Source: Sphingopyxis sp. UBA6723 (GTDB lineage Bacteria; Pseudomonadota; Alphaproteobacteria; Sphingomonadales; Sphingomonadaceae). From it: a stretch of 59,234 bases of DNA. Location of the stretch: positions 8,756-67,989 of the forward strand of contig NZ_DKIH01000003.1 in assembly GCF_002454115.1 (NCBI RefSeq), written 5' to 3'. The position numbers and the translations under genes are program-made. Shown here piece by piece: positions 48,253 to 56,922 of this stretch; positions within the stretch are counted from its first letter, which is position 1; every line of letters starts with the position of its first letter. The notes beneath the pieces were generated by a model that saw only the letters and a list, made by a program, of their open reading frames with translations, ran no database searches and was not told the DNA's origin.

Positions 48253-50754
48253 CTATAGGCTCCGCAGCGCCTGCGCCGGTTTCGCCGACAACAAGGGCCA
48301 ACTGCCCGCGATACCGATCAGGAACGACAATCCCGCCCCGCCGATCAGCGTCGCGCCGACGATCAGCGGGTCGGGGGCGAAGGTGAAGTCGAACAGGCTG
48401 ACGACGACATAGCGCGCCGCGATCAGGCCCAGTCCAAGCGCCAGCACCGCCAGGACCGCGGCGAGCACGGCATATTCCATCGCCTGCGCGCCCAAGATCT
48501 GGCGCCGCGTCGCGCCGAGCAGTTTCAGGATGACGCTGTCGTAGACGCGGCGTTCGCGGCTGGCGGCAATCGCGCCGATCAGCACCGCAATGCCGGCGAG
48601 GATCGCGATGCTTGCGGCCGCGGCAATGGCCTGACTCATTTGGGTGAGCAGGATGGTAACTTGCGACACGACGTCGCGCACCGCGATCAGCGAGGCCGAG
48701 GGGAAGGCGCGCGGGATGCTGCGCGCCAGCTCGGTTTCGGCCTGCGCATCGACGGCGACCGTCGCGACCATATTGTGCGGCGCGGCATCGAAGGTGCCGG
48801 GCGAGAATACGAGCACATAGTTGAGCCCGAAATTGTCCCACTGCACCGTGCGGAAGGATGCGACCTTGGCCTGCACCTCGACCCCCAGCACATTGACGCT
48901 CAGCGTGTCGCCGATCTTGAGGCCCAGCGAAGTCGCAACTTCGTCCTCGACGCTGACCAGCGGCGGTCCCTTGTAATCCGCGGCCCACCATTGGCCGCCA
49001 ACCAGTTCGCTGCCGCTGGGCGGCACCGCGCTGTACGTCAGCCCGCGGTCGCCGCGCAGCACCCACGCCCCCTCGGGCAATTCGGCGAGTTCGTCGACGC
49101 GCTGGCCGCGAAATTCGGTGACGCTGCCGCGCAGCGCCGGGATCATGTTGATCTGCGCGTCGGGGGCGGCCTTGGTCACCATCGACCGGAATTGCGCGGC
49201 GCCGTCGCGCGGGACGTCGAGCACGAAAAAGCTCGGCGCGCGCTGCGGCACGGTGCGTGCAATCTCGTTGGTGATGCTGGTCTGGATCGCGGCAAGCGTC
49301 ACGAACAGGGTCAGGCCCAGCCCGAGCGCCACCACCAGCGCGCCGGTCGAGGCGCCTGGTCGGTGCAGATTGGCGAGCGCAAGGCGCAGCAAGGGGCGGC
49401 GCGGGCGGGGCAGGCGGCTCGCGATGCGGCGCACCAGCCAGCCGAGTCCGACGAGGATCAGCAGCAAACCGATTGCGGCGCCAATAAAGCCCAGCGCAAA
49501 CAAAGGCTCACGCGCAGTGCCGACCGCGAGCGCGATGATCGCGATCAGCGCCACCGCGACGGCGACCAGCGCGGGCCGGTCGATCCGCGCTGCCTTGTCG
49601 ACCGTCGCACGATAGAGCCCCGCGGCGGGAATATGCTTCGTGGCGGCAAGCGGCGGCATCGCAAAGGCGATGGCGATCAGCAGCCCATAAGCGGCGCTGA
49701 CCGCAAGCGGCAGCGGATAGAGCGCGAAGCCCGGGCGGACGGGCAGCACGTCGCCCGCAATCGCGCCGATTGCGAACGGCGCCAGCGCGCCGACCACCAG
49801 CCCGGCAAAGATCGACACCGCGGCAACGGCCAATATCTGCAAGCCATAAATGCGCAGCACCGTTGCGCTGTCGGCGCCGAGCACCTTGAGCGTCGCGAGA
49901 CCGGGGCGTTTGCCCGCCAGATAGCTCGCGACGCCGTTGCCCACGCCGATCCCGGCGATCACCAAAGCAGCAAGGCCGACGAGCGACAGGAATTGGCCCA
50001 TGCGCTCGATAAAGCGCCGCGTTCCGGGGGCGCCGTTGCTGCGGTCGGTGATGTCCCAGCCCGCGCCGGGGAATTCGGCGGTCAGCGCCTCGCCGACTGC
50101 TTCGGGGTTGGCGCTATCGGGCAGGCGGACGCGATATTTGCTTTCGAACAGGCTGCCCGGCTGGATCAGCTGGGTCGCGGGCAGGTCGGCGATGCCGATG
50201 ATCGCGACCGGGCCAAGGGTGAAGCCTTCGCCCAGCCGGTCGGGTTCTTCGGCGATGACGCCGTCAATAAGGAACGCTTTTTCGCCGAACTTCACTCGGC
50301 CGCCGACTTTCAGGTCAAGCCGCGATGCGAGATCCTTGCCGATCCAGATGCTGCCTGCGGGCGGCGGGCCACGGCGCACGCCGCTTTCCAGCCGTAGCGC
50401 GCCATAGAGCGGATAGGCGCCATCGACCGCCTTGAGCTCGGACAATAGCGCGTCGCCCTCGGGCGCGTTGGCCATTGCGCGCATCCGCACAGTGGACGAA
50501 GTCGTTCCTGCTTTGCGGAATGCCGCCATTTCTTCGGCGGTCGCCTCACGCTGCGGAATGCCGAATTCGATATCGCCGCCGAGGATCGTCTGCCCGCGGA
50601 CCTCAAGCTCGGAGGTAATACCGCGCGTCAGACTGCCGATCGCCGCAAGCGTCGCGACGCCGAGGAACAGGCACACCGCGAGCAGGCGCAGGCCGCGGAT
50701 GCGCGTCGCGAGGTCGCGGCGCGCGATCCGCCAGAGGGAGGCGAGGGGGAGCAT
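48253..50754 (-). CDS. FtsX-type ABC transporter permease (YbbP-like)
   Basis: An 833-residue protein with two FtsX-type cores. It has an N-terminal helix (LLAVCLFLGVATLAAIGSL), a large periplasmic domain (MacB-PCD type), a first helix bundle (about 265-470, including LAALVIAGIGVGNGVASYL and LGATLKVLGADSATVL), a second periplasmic domain and a final three-helix bundle ending RQILGAQAMEYAVLAAVLAV and LSAKPAQALRSL. It pairs with the ATPase immediately upstream at 50873-51571 (across a repeat). The neighbouring SGNH esterase recalls the E. coli tesA-ybbA-ybbP cluster. Function: probably lipoprotein or lipid handling at the inner membrane. Confidence 0.87.
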   Translation of the reverse strand: MLPLASLWRIARRDLATRIRGLRLLAVCLFLGVATLAAIGSLTRGITSELEVRGQTILGGDIEFGIPQREATAEEMAAFRKAGTTSSTVRMRAMANAPEGDALLSELKAVDGAYPLYGALRLESGVRRGPPPAGSIWIGKDLASRLDLKVGGRVKFGEKAFLIDGVIAEEPDRLGEGFTLGPVAIIGIADLPATQLIQPGSLFESKYRVRLPDSANPEAVGEALTAEFPGAGWDITDRSNGAPGTRRFIERMGQFLSLVGLAALVIAGIGVGNGVASYLAGKRPGLATLKVLGADSATVLRIYGLQILAVAAVSIFAGLVVGALAPFAIGAIAGDVLPVRPGFALYPLPLAVSAAYGLLIAIAFAMPPLAATKHIPAAGLYRATVDKAARIDRPALVAVAVALIAIIALAVGTAREPLFALGFIGAAIGLLLILVGLGWLVRRIASRLPRPRRPLLRLALANLHRPGASTGALVVALGLGLTLFVTLAAIQTSITNEIARTVPQRAPSFFVLDVPRDGAAQFRSMVTKAAPDAQINMIPALRGSVTEFRGQRVDELAELPEGAWVLRGDRGLTYSAVPPSGSELVGGQWWAADYKGPPLVSVEDEVATSLGLKIGDTLSVNVLGVEVQAKVASFRTVQWDNFGLNYVLVFSPGTFDAAPHNMVATVAVDAQAETELARSIPRAFPSASLIAVRDVVSQVTILLTQMSQAIAAAASIAILAGIAVLIGAIAASRERRVYDSVILKLLGATRRQILGAQAMEYAVLAAVLAVLALGLGLIAARYVVVSLFDFTFAPDPLIVGATLIGGAGLSFLIGIAGSWPLLSAKPAQALRSL

Positions 50755-50774
50755 CAGATCAAGGACTCCCTTAC

Positions 50775-50857
50775 CCCGTTCGTTTCGAGCGAAGTCGAGA
50801 CACCCGGCAGGCAAGCGCTGTGGTGAGGGGGGTCTCGACTTCGCTCGACACGAACGG
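50775..50857. repeat. Family A palindromic repeat between ABC ATPase and permease
   Basis: Left arm CCCGTTCGTTTCGAGCGAAG, right arm end TCGCTCGACACGAACGG. It separates two genes that are usually adjacent, and reads through upstream of the permease start without a stop in frame. The left arm has a mismatch in its outer stem. Confidence 0.85.
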
Positions 50858-50872
50858 ACTTGGGAGGCGGCG

Positions 50873-51571
50873 TCACGCTACCCGTTCCTCAATGCGCCCA
50901 TCGTGCATCACAACAACCCGGTCGCAGTGCTGCGCTAGCTCTGGATCATGCGTGATAATCAACAACGTCGCGCCCAACGCCGCGCGGCGTGCAAAAATCA
51001 GGTCGATGATCGCATGGCCGGTCGCGGTGTCGAGATTGCCCGTTGGCTCGTCGGCAAAGATGATCGCGGGCGAGCTTGCCATGGCGCGTGCGATCGCAAC
51101 GCGCTGCTGCTCGCCGCCCGACAGTTGCGCCGGATAATGGGTCAGGCGGTGGCCGAGTCCGACGGCTTCGAGTTCGGCGGCGGCGCGCCCGAACGGATCG
51201 GCGATCCCCGCCAGCTCGAGCGGCACCGCGACATTTTCGAGTGCGGTCATCGTCGGTAGCAGATGGAACGCTTGGAGCACGATGCCGATACGACCACGCC
51301 GCGCGCGCGCCAATACGTCCTCGTCCATCGTGGTGAAATCGAGCCCCGCGACGCGGATGCTGCCGCCATTGGCGCGCTCCAGCCCGGCGAGCACCGCCAT
51401 CAGCGAGCTTTTGCCCGAGCCCGACGGGCCGAGCAGCGCGACCGATGCGCCCGCGGGCACCTCCAGATCGACGCCGCGCAAAATTTCGACGGGGGCCTTG
51501 TCGCTGCCGAGGGTCAGCGTCACATTATGGGCGGCGATCGCCATATCAGGCGAAAGTCGAGCGTCGGTCAA
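50873..51571 (-). CDS. ABC transporter ATP-binding protein (YbbA-like)
   Basis: A 232-residue ATPase from TTG 51571 (AAAGGG 8 bp upstream); ATG 51544 is an alternative with no ribosome-binding site. Walker A GPSGSGKSS, Q-loop GIVLQAFHLLP, signature LSGGEQQRVAIARA, Walker B AIIFADEPTGNLD and switch LLIITHDPELA are intact. LolD/MacB-like subfamily, partner of the permease gene downstream. Its start is 18 bp from the divergent esterase start, so both promoters share this short region. Confidence 0.92.
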   Translation of the reverse strand: MTDARLSPDMAIAAHNVTLTLGSDKAPVEILRGVDLEVPAGASVALLGPSGSGKSSLMAVLAGLERANGGSIRVAGLDFTTMDEDVLARARRGRIGIVLQAFHLLPTMTALENVAVPLELAGIADPFGRAAAELEAVGLGHRLTHYPAQLSGGEQQRVAIARAMASSPAIIFADEPTGNLDTATGHAIIDLIFARRAALGATLLIITHDPELAQHCDRVVVMHDGRIEERVA

Positions 51572-51589
51572 GGAAAGGACCCTTTGGAA

Positions 51590-52303
51590 ATGAGAACGAC
51601 CGGATGGCGCTCTTACGCTGTATATGGTTGCGCGATTGCGCTTTGCCAACCGCTTGCCGGGTGTGGATCGGCGGAAAACCCGTCGGCTTCGACCAACGAC
51701 AAGGTAGCTGCCAAGGCAGCCCCCGCGATTCCGGCCGACGCACCGCTCGTCATCGCTTTCGGTGACAGCCTGTACGCCGGGTATCAGCTTGGGCCGAAAG
51801 AGGGCTTGGCGCCGCAATTGCAGACGGCGCTAGCCGCCGACGGCGTGGTGGCGCGGGTGCAAAACGCCGGAGTGTCTGGCGATACCACCGCGGCAGGGCG
51901 CCAGCGGCTGACCTATGTGCTCGACAATGCAAAGGTGAAGCCGGCGCTGGTGCTGCTCGGGCTCGGCGGCAACGACATGCTGCGCGGTATTGGCCCCGAC
52001 CAGACGCGTGCCAACCTCGACGCGATGCTCGCCGAGCTTCAGAAGCGCGAGATTCCGGTGCTGCTCACCGGCATGATGGCCGCACCGAACATGGGCAGCG
52101 ATTATGCGAAGAAATTCAACCCGATCTATTCGGAGCTCGTCGCCAAATATGATGTGAGTTTCTATCCCTTCATCCTTGACAATGTCGTGACCGACAAGGC
52201 GCTGATGCTGGGCGACAATATGCACCCCAATGCAAAGGGGGTGACGGTGGTGGCAGAAGCGCTGGCGCCGCTGGTCGAGCAGGCATTGCCCGACGCGGGA
52301 TAA
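51590..52303 (+). CDS. SGNH arylesterase/lysophospholipase (TesA-like) lipoprotein
   Basis: A 237-residue protein. A signal peptide ends in a lipobox (LAGCGS at about 25-30). SGNH blocks: block I VIAFGDSLYAGY (catalytic Ser), block II AGVSGDTT (Gly), block III LGLGGNDMLRG (Asn), block V LMLGDNMHPNAKG (Asp and His). It acts in the periplasm on esters such as lysophospholipids or short acyl substrates. Divergent from the ABC ATPase, as tesA is from ybbA in many genomes. The family C repeat starts right after its TAA. Confidence 0.9.
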   Translation: MRTTGWRSYAVYGCAIALCQPLAGCGSAENPSASTNDKVAAKAAPAIPADAPLVIAFGDSLYAGYQLGPKEGLAPQLQTALAADGVVARVQNAGVSGDTTAAGRQRLTYVLDNAKVKPALVLLGLGGNDMLRGIGPDQTRANLDAMLAELQKREIPVLLTGMMAAPNMGSDYAKKFNPIYSELVAKYDVSFYPFILDNVVTDKALMLGDNMHPNAKGVTVVAEALAPLVEQALPDAG

Positions 52304-52444
52304 ATCGATCCTCCCTGTGGCGAAGCGATGGGGAGGGGGACCGTCGCCGCAGGCGATGGTGGAGGGGCGACACCGGTGCGCCAATGCCCCTCCGTCAGTC
52401 CTGCGGACTGCCACCTCCCCATGGCTTCGCCACAGGGAGAATCG
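52304..52444. repeat. Family C palindromic repeat after the esterase gene
   Basis: Same structure as 32817-32953: GATCCTCCCTGTGGCGAAGC ... GCTTCGCCACAGGGAGAATC. Inner hairpins here are GTCGCC-GCA-GGCGAT and AGTCC-TGC-GGACT, changed in both strands relative to the first copy. Begins right after the stop codon and precedes the convergent ynfA. Confidence 0.8.
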
Positions 52445-52450
52445 AAATGC

Positions 52451-52774
52451 CTAACTCCCCCGCGGCCCGAACAGGATAATGGCCGCGCCGCCTAGGCACA
52501 CCGCCGCCCCAATCAGATCCCAGCGGTCGGGTTTCGCGCCTTCGACCGCCCACAGCCACAAGAGCGCCGCGACGATATAGACTCCGCCATAAGCAGCGTA
52601 AGTGCGTCCCGCATGTTCGGCGTCCACGAGCGTCAGCAAATAAGCGAACAGCGCCAGCGACGCCATGCCGGGCGCCAGCCACCACACCGACTTGTCCAGC
52701 CGCAGCCACGCCCAAAAGGCAAAGCAACCCGCGATTTCGGCGACCGCGGCGGCGATATAGAAAAAAGCCGTCAT
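52451..52774 (-). CDS. YnfA/UPF0060 family membrane protein
   Basis: A 107-residue protein with four hydrophobic helices, the exact family size. FFYIAAAVAEIAGCFAFWAWLRLDKSVWWLAPGMASLALFAYLLTL, then AGRTYAAYGGVYIVAALLWLWAVEGAKPDRWDLIGAAVCLGGAAIILF match UPF0060 throughout. E. coli YnfA behaves as a small multidrug resistance-type efflux protein; here function is inferred only. It is convergent with the esterase. Confidence 0.92.
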   Translation of the reverse strand: MTAFFYIAAAVAEIAGCFAFWAWLRLDKSVWWLAPGMASLALFAYLLTLVDAEHAGRTYAAYGGVYIVAALLWLWAVEGAKPDRWDLIGAAVCLGGAAIILFGPRGS

Positions 52775-52800
52775 CAGCTCACCGTGGCCGGGTTGCGCAC

Positions 52801-52833
52801 AAATGAAAAGGGGCGACCAAACGGCCGCCCCTT
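52801..52833 (-). terminator. Intrinsic terminator for the outer-membrane protein gene
   Basis: Stem AAGGGGCG / CGCCCCTT (52808-52833), followed on the minus strand by TTTTCATTT. It lies 26 bp after the stop of the 52859 gene. Confidence 0.7.
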
Positions 52834-52858
52834 CCCGTTTCAGCGCGGTTCCGAAAAA

Positions 52859-53317
52859 TCAGAACGCGAAGCCGACGCCTGCAACAAAGGTGTCGAAGTC
52901 GCCGAAGTTCTCGATGAACTGGTGACGATATTCGGCCTTGGCGTACAGGTTCTGGCCCAGCTTGTGCTGATAACCGGCGCCGACGTACGGATCTTCGATG
53001 TCGCTGAAGGTGTAGCCAGCGGTAACATAGGCCTTGCCGTTCGCGCCAACCTTGGCGCCGACGCGACCACCGGCCGAGAACTGGACGTCCGCACCGTCGA
53101 CAAGCACCTTGTCGCCCGCGACTTCGGCGCCGACAAATGCGGCCGAGCCAAGGTCGAAGTCATAGCCAGCGGCGAGGCCAATGGTGCCTTCGTCGATGCC
53201 GTTGCCGGTGATCAGGCCGCCGCGCACTTCGACGCGGCCTTCGCCGCCTTCGGCTGCCATGGCCGGGGTTGCAACGATGGCCGTCAGGAGAGCGGCTGCA
53301 ACTGCGAATTTCTTCAT
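52859..53317 (-). CDS. Outer-membrane beta-barrel protein (porin-family fold)
   Basis: A 152-residue protein; AAGGAAAAC precedes ATG 53317. A signal peptide (MKKFAVAAALLTAIVATPAMAA) is followed by alternating beta-strand pattern: RVEVRGGLITG, GLAAGYDFDL, AFVGAEVAGD, GRVGAKVGANGKAYVTAGYTF, YVGAGYQHKL, AKAEYRHQF, and a C-terminal strand VAGVGFAF ending in Phe, typical of outer-membrane proteins. About eight strands. It resembles the OmpW/OmpX-like opacity barrels. Monocistronic with its own terminator. Confidence 0.8.
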   Translation of the reverse strand: MKKFAVAAALLTAIVATPAMAAEGGEGRVEVRGGLITGNGIDEGTIGLAAGYDFDLGSAAFVGAEVAGDKVLVDGADVQFSAGGRVGAKVGANGKAYVTAGYTFSDIEDPYVGAGYQHKLGQNLYAKAEYRHQFIENFGDFDTFVAGVGFAF

Positions 53318-53514
53318 TTTGTTTTCCTTCTGCTTTACATGGCCACGCCCTTTGGGCCGCGGTCCAGCGCCTAAATGGCGTTCGCAGCTGTCGCTTCAAT
53401 GAACGGAAGTGTCATCATGTGACAATTTTCTTACCTGTGTTATTTTTACCACACAGTACAGAATAGCTATGCAGCTGAAATGGCAGAATCTGACGGAAAA
53501 CCGCACTCCAATTT

Positions 53515-53592
53515 CGTCATCCCGGCGAATGCCGGGATCTCGCCGGTGCTTGGAGACGCGAGGGAGAGATCCCGGCCTTCGCCGGGATGACG
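53515..53592. repeat. Family D palindromic repeat
   Basis: Arms CGTCATCCCGGCGAATGCCG and CGGCCTTCGCCGGGATGACG, each a hairpin in itself, around a 25-bp centre. Related to REP-like repeats common in alphaproteobacteria. It ends 9 bp before the rlmN stop codon. Confidence 0.8.
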
Positions 53593-53601
53593 TAAAATGG
53601 A

Positions 53602-54846
53602 CTAGCCCAGCGCGGCCTGTTTCTCGTCTGCAATCCGGTCGAGTTCGGCGCGCGTAGGCTTCGTCGCGGCGCTCTTGAGCTGGCCGCAGGCCGCCATGAT
53701 GTCGCGCCCGCGCGGGGTGCGGACCGGCGCCGAAATCCCCGCCTTGAAAATCAGGTTGCTGAACGCGCGGACTCGCTCGGGCGACGAACATTCATACATC
53801 GCGCCGGGCCAGGGATTGAACGGGATCAGGTTGACCTTGGCGTGCAGCCCATATTCGCGGATCAGCCGGACGAGCTCGCGCGCATCGTCGTCGCTGTCGT
53901 TCTTATCCTTCAGCATCACATATTCGAACGTGATCCGCCGCGAATTGCCGGCGCCCGGATAATCGGCGCATGCCTTCAGCAATTCATCGATGCCATATTT
54001 GCGGTTGAGCGGTACGATTTCGTCGCGCACTTCCTTCGACACCGCATGCAGCGACACCGCCAGATTGACGCCGATTTCTTCGCCCGCGCGCGCCATCATC
54101 GGCACCACGCCGCTGGTCGACAGCGTGATCCGGCGCCGCGACAGCGCGAGGCCGTCGCCGTCCATCACGATCTTCAGCGCGCCCTTGACCTCGTCGAAAT
54201 TATACAACGGCTCGCCCATGCCCATCATCACGATGTTGGTCAGGATGCGGCCGTCGGCGGTGTAGTGACCGCCTTCTTCGTCGTCATCATCCTCGGGGTC
54301 GGGGCCGAAACCCGCCATCGTCCCCTTCGGCCATTCGCCCAGCTCGTCGCGCGCCAGCATCACCTGCCCGACGATCTCGCCCGCGGCGAGGTTGCGGACG
54401 AGGCGCATCGTGCCGGTGTGGCAGAAACGGCAGTTTAGGGTGCAGCCAACCTGGCTCGACACGCACAGCGTTCCCCGATCGGCATCGGGGATGAAGACCA
54501 TCTCATATTCCTGGCCGTCGGCGGCGGCGAGCAGCCATTTGCGCGTCCCGTCGCTCGACACCTGCGCCTCGCGCACTGTCGGGCGGCCGATGATGAAACG
54601 GTCGGTCAGCCAGGGGCGCATCGTCTTGGCGATATCGGTCATCGCCTCGAAATCGGTGACGCCGCGGTGGTACATCCAGTGCCAGATCTGCTTGGCGCGC
54701 AGCTTCGCGGCCTTGGCGTCGAGCCCCGCCTCAACGAGCACCCCGCCGATCGCGTCGCGGGTCAGCCCGATCAGGTCGATGCGGTTGCCGCCGCGCAGCG
54801 GGACGGTGCCCGTCGTGACGGGGTCGATATGGCCGGGAATCTGCAT
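53602..54846 (-). CDS. rlmN: 23S rRNA (adenine2503-C2)-methyltransferase
   Basis: A 414-residue radical SAM enzyme; ATG 54846 (MQIPGHIDP) is chosen over an upstream in-frame start because the extra residues are unlike the family. The [4Fe-4S] motif CxxxCxxC is in QVGCTLNCRFCHTG. Conserved Cys are in CSSQVGC and the methyl-carrying Cys in MAACGQL near the C-terminus. NIVMMGMGEPLYNFDEVK and SLHAVSKEVRDEIVPLN are typical. It methylates A2503 of 23S rRNA (and tRNA A37). An acidic insert, DPEDDDDEEGG, sits at about residue 185. It needs Fe-S clusters from a system such as SUF. Confidence 0.94.
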   Translation of the reverse strand: MQIPGHIDPVTTGTVPLRGGNRIDLIGLTRDAIGGVLVEAGLDAKAAKLRAKQIWHWMYHRGVTDFEAMTDIAKTMRPWLTDRFIIGRPTVREAQVSSDGTRKWLLAAADGQEYEMVFIPDADRGTLCVSSQVGCTLNCRFCHTGTMRLVRNLAAGEIVGQVMLARDELGEWPKGTMAGFGPDPEDDDDEEGGHYTADGRILTNIVMMGMGEPLYNFDEVKGALKIVMDGDGLALSRRRITLSTSGVVPMMARAGEEIGVNLAVSLHAVSKEVRDEIVPLNRKYGIDELLKACADYPGAGNSRRITFEYVMLKDKNDSDDDARELVRLIREYGLHAKVNLIPFNPWPGAMYECSSPERVRAFSNLIFKAGISAPVRTPRGRDIMAACGQLKSAATKPTRAELDRIADEKQAALG

Positions 54847-54997
54847 GATGGGCGGCCATATAGGGGCGAAGGCAGGAAAGCGCAATTGTGGCGCGAAGCG
54901 CCCGCATGGTCCCGCCCGCTTGAACCGGTACATCGCCAAGGGTGGCGGGTCGGGCCGGTCGCCCTAGGGTGTCCCGCCGAAGCTGAGAGGATATTTG

Positions 54998-55498
54998 ATG
55001 CGCCGCTATCTTTCCGCCGCCCTCGCGACGCTCATCCTTGCAAGTCCGCCCGCGCATGCCGCGACTGGACAGAAGGTCTGCACTCGCCATTCGACGATCA
55101 TGCTGGAGCCCGGCGAAAAGGCAGAGGTCAATGGGGCGGGGTCGAGCGGGGTCGAACTGCTGATCTCGGGTCCGGCGGGCCAGTGGATTTTCGCCGATTA
55201 CAACGGGCTGTCGGCCCCCGGCGCGGGCGATGTGGAGGTCGCTTCGACCAAGACGCAGACGGTTGTGCGGCGCGGACAGCTGCCGCAAATCTATGTTGTC
55301 TATTCCAAAGCGTCGCGCATGATCGAGGGCAAGCAACTGACCGCCTTTATCAGTGGATTATATCTCGACCGGCGACCGCTGGCAAAGCCGCGGATCATAG
55401 GAAACGATGCCGACAAGGCGGTTTGGGACCGGGTGCAATTGGGTCAGACGGCCAGCTGCGACCAGCGCTGGGTGCCGGGGCAGGGGCTGGTGAAATAG
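54998..55498 (+). CDS. Secreted hypothetical protein
   Basis: A 166-residue protein; GAGAGGA lies 6-7 bp before ATG 54998. The signal peptide MRRYLSAALATLILASPPAHA is followed by a beta-rich mature domain (VELLISGPAGQWIFADYNGLSAPGAGDVEVASTKTQ). Two Cys (KVCTRH and ASCDQRW) may form a disulfide. No known motif. It stands alone between divergent rlmN and convergent urcA, probably in the periplasm. Confidence 0.62.
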   Translation: MRRYLSAALATLILASPPAHAATGQKVCTRHSTIMLEPGEKAEVNGAGSSGVELLISGPAGQWIFADYNGLSAPGAGDVEVASTKTQTVVRRGQLPQIYVVYSKASRMIEGKQLTAFISGLYLDRRPLAKPRIIGNDADKAVWDRVQLGQTASCDQRWVPGQGLVK

Positions 55499-55555
55499 GA
55501 AAGCGTTAGAACTCTCGCCGCCTTTCGCCAGCCGACACCGCCCCGGCGCCGCGGC

Positions 55556-55885
55556 TCATTTGCGGATCGAGCTGACGCGGATCGCCTGATTGCGCGTCGC
55601 GTCGGCGATCGCCACATCGGCCTGCGCCGAAGCGGCCAGCCGGGTGTCGGTACGGCATTGCCGAACGTCGTTTTTGCCTTTCAGATCGAAATCCGACGCG
55701 GTGCCGCACACTTCGACAACCGCGCGCCAAATGCGGCGGTCGAGGCTCTTGGTTCCAGCCTCGGTCCGCAGATCGAGGTCGCGGTGCTGGACCGCGATGC
55801 TCGGGTTCGCGGGTGCCGATTGGGCGAGGACGGGCTGACCAACCGAAGTGGCGGCCAGCGCGGCGAGGATCAGAAGCTTTTTCAT
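55556..55885 (-). CDS. UrcA family protein
   Basis: A 109-residue protein; GGAGAC lies 7 bp before ATG 55885. The signal peptide MKKLLILAALAATSVGQPVLAQ is followed by the UrcA pattern: a SIAVQHRDLDLRTEAGTKSLDRRIWRAVVEVCG stretch and VRQCRTDTRLAASAQADVAIADA, with two Cys (VEVCG, RQCRT). UrcA proteins are secreted, common in sphingomonads and Caulobacterales, of unknown role. Divergent from LysR; a palindrome lies between them. Confidence 0.8.
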   Translation of the reverse strand: MKKLLILAALAATSVGQPVLAQSAPANPSIAVQHRDLDLRTEAGTKSLDRRIWRAVVEVCGTASDFDLKGKNDVRQCRTDTRLAASAQADVAIADATRNQAIRVSSIRK

Positions 55886-55983
55886 CTCATGTCTCCATCG
55901 ACCGGCCAAAGAGGAGGGGAGGAAGCCGGTACGGCGCAGATAAGCGATTGGGCGGGGCAGCAGGAGCAACGATGTTGCGCGAC

Positions 55984-56005
55984 CATTCTGCAAAATTGCA
56001 GAATG
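55984..56005. promoter_or_regulatory. 22-bp perfect palindrome upstream of LysR
   Basis: Arms CATTCTGCAA and TTGCAGAATG separated by AA, 31 bp before the LysR start and 98 bp before the urcA start. A likely binding site of the adjacent LysR protein (autoregulation), possibly also controlling urcA. Confidence 0.6.
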
Positions 56006-56036
56006 CCGCGAAGCCGCTTATGTCGCACAAGACGCC

Positions 56037-56918
56037 ATGTATGATTGGAACGACCTCAAAGCCTTTCTGGCCGTCGCCGAAACGGGCAGCACCTTGTCCG
56101 CCGCACAGGCACTGCGCGTCAGCCAGACGACCGTCGCGCGTCGCATCGCGGCGTTGGAGGCGGCAACGGGGCTTAACCTGTTCGAGCGGCGGCAGGCGGG
56201 CTACGCGCTGACCCCGGTGGGAGAGGCGATGCTGGGGAGCGCCGCGGCGGTGCGCGAAGCCGCCGATCGTTTTGGCGAAGCGGCCAGCGCGTCATCGCGC
56301 GAAGTGGGCGGCACGGTCAGCCTGACGGCAATGGAAATTTTTGCGGTGACCATCCTGCCGCCGATCCTGCGCGACCTGCGCGCGGCGCATCCCGGCATTC
56401 ACATTCAACTGGACACAGCAGATGAGCAACGCGATCTGGCGAGCGGCGCCGCCGACATCGCGATCCGCAGCAGCAAGCAGCCGACCGGCGCCGGACTGGT
56501 CGGGCGGCGTATCGCCGACAATCCATGGACGGTCTATTGCAGCCGCGATTATGCCGACCGCCACGGCATCCCGCACAGCCGCGAACAGCTGGCCACGCAT
56601 CCCTTCATCGGCGGCGGCGGCGGGGTGTGGAAACCCTATCTGGCGTGGCTCCAGCAATATGGGCTCGAGGAATCGGTGGTGATGCAATATGACAGCGGGA
56701 CGGGCCTGCTCGCCGGGGTACGTTCGGGCATGGGCCTCACCATTTTGCCCGCCTTCATCGCCGACCGCGAACCCGACCTGATCCGCTGCATCCCGCCCAA
56801 GAGCGAGGACACCACCGGGCTGTGGCTGCTGACCCACGAGCGGTTGCGGCATGTGCCGCGGGTGCGGCTAGTGCTGGATTTCTTGGCGAAGGAACTGTCG
56901 AAACGGGCGCACGGATGA
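56037..56918 (+). CDS. LysR family transcriptional regulator
   Basis: A 293-residue protein. The N-terminal winged helix-turn-helix (about 3-62) reads WNDLKAFLAVAETGSTLSAAQALRVSQTTVARRIAALEAATGLNLFER. The effector-binding domain spans about 90-290 with GGTVSLTAMEIFAVTILPPILRDLRAAHPGIHIQLDT and a C-terminal GLTILPAFIADRE. This sub-type resembles those controlling their divergent neighbour. The likely site is the palindrome at 55984-56005. Inducer unknown. Confidence 0.9.
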   Translation: MYDWNDLKAFLAVAETGSTLSAAQALRVSQTTVARRIAALEAATGLNLFERRQAGYALTPVGEAMLGSAAAVREAADRFGEAASASSREVGGTVSLTAMEIFAVTILPPILRDLRAAHPGIHIQLDTADEQRDLASGAADIAIRSSKQPTGAGLVGRRIADNPWTVYCSRDYADRHGIPHSREQLATHPFIGGGGGVWKPYLAWLQQYGLEESVVMQYDSGTGLLAGVRSGMGLTILPAFIADREPDLIRCIPPKSEDTTGLWLLTHERLRHVPRVRLVLDFLAKELSKRAHG

Positions 56919-56922
56919 CGTG

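Noticed and set aside
48640..50397. 585-codon + strand frame opposite the ABC permease
   Set aside because: Arg/Gln/His-rich shadow; the minus-strand permease has family motifs across its length.
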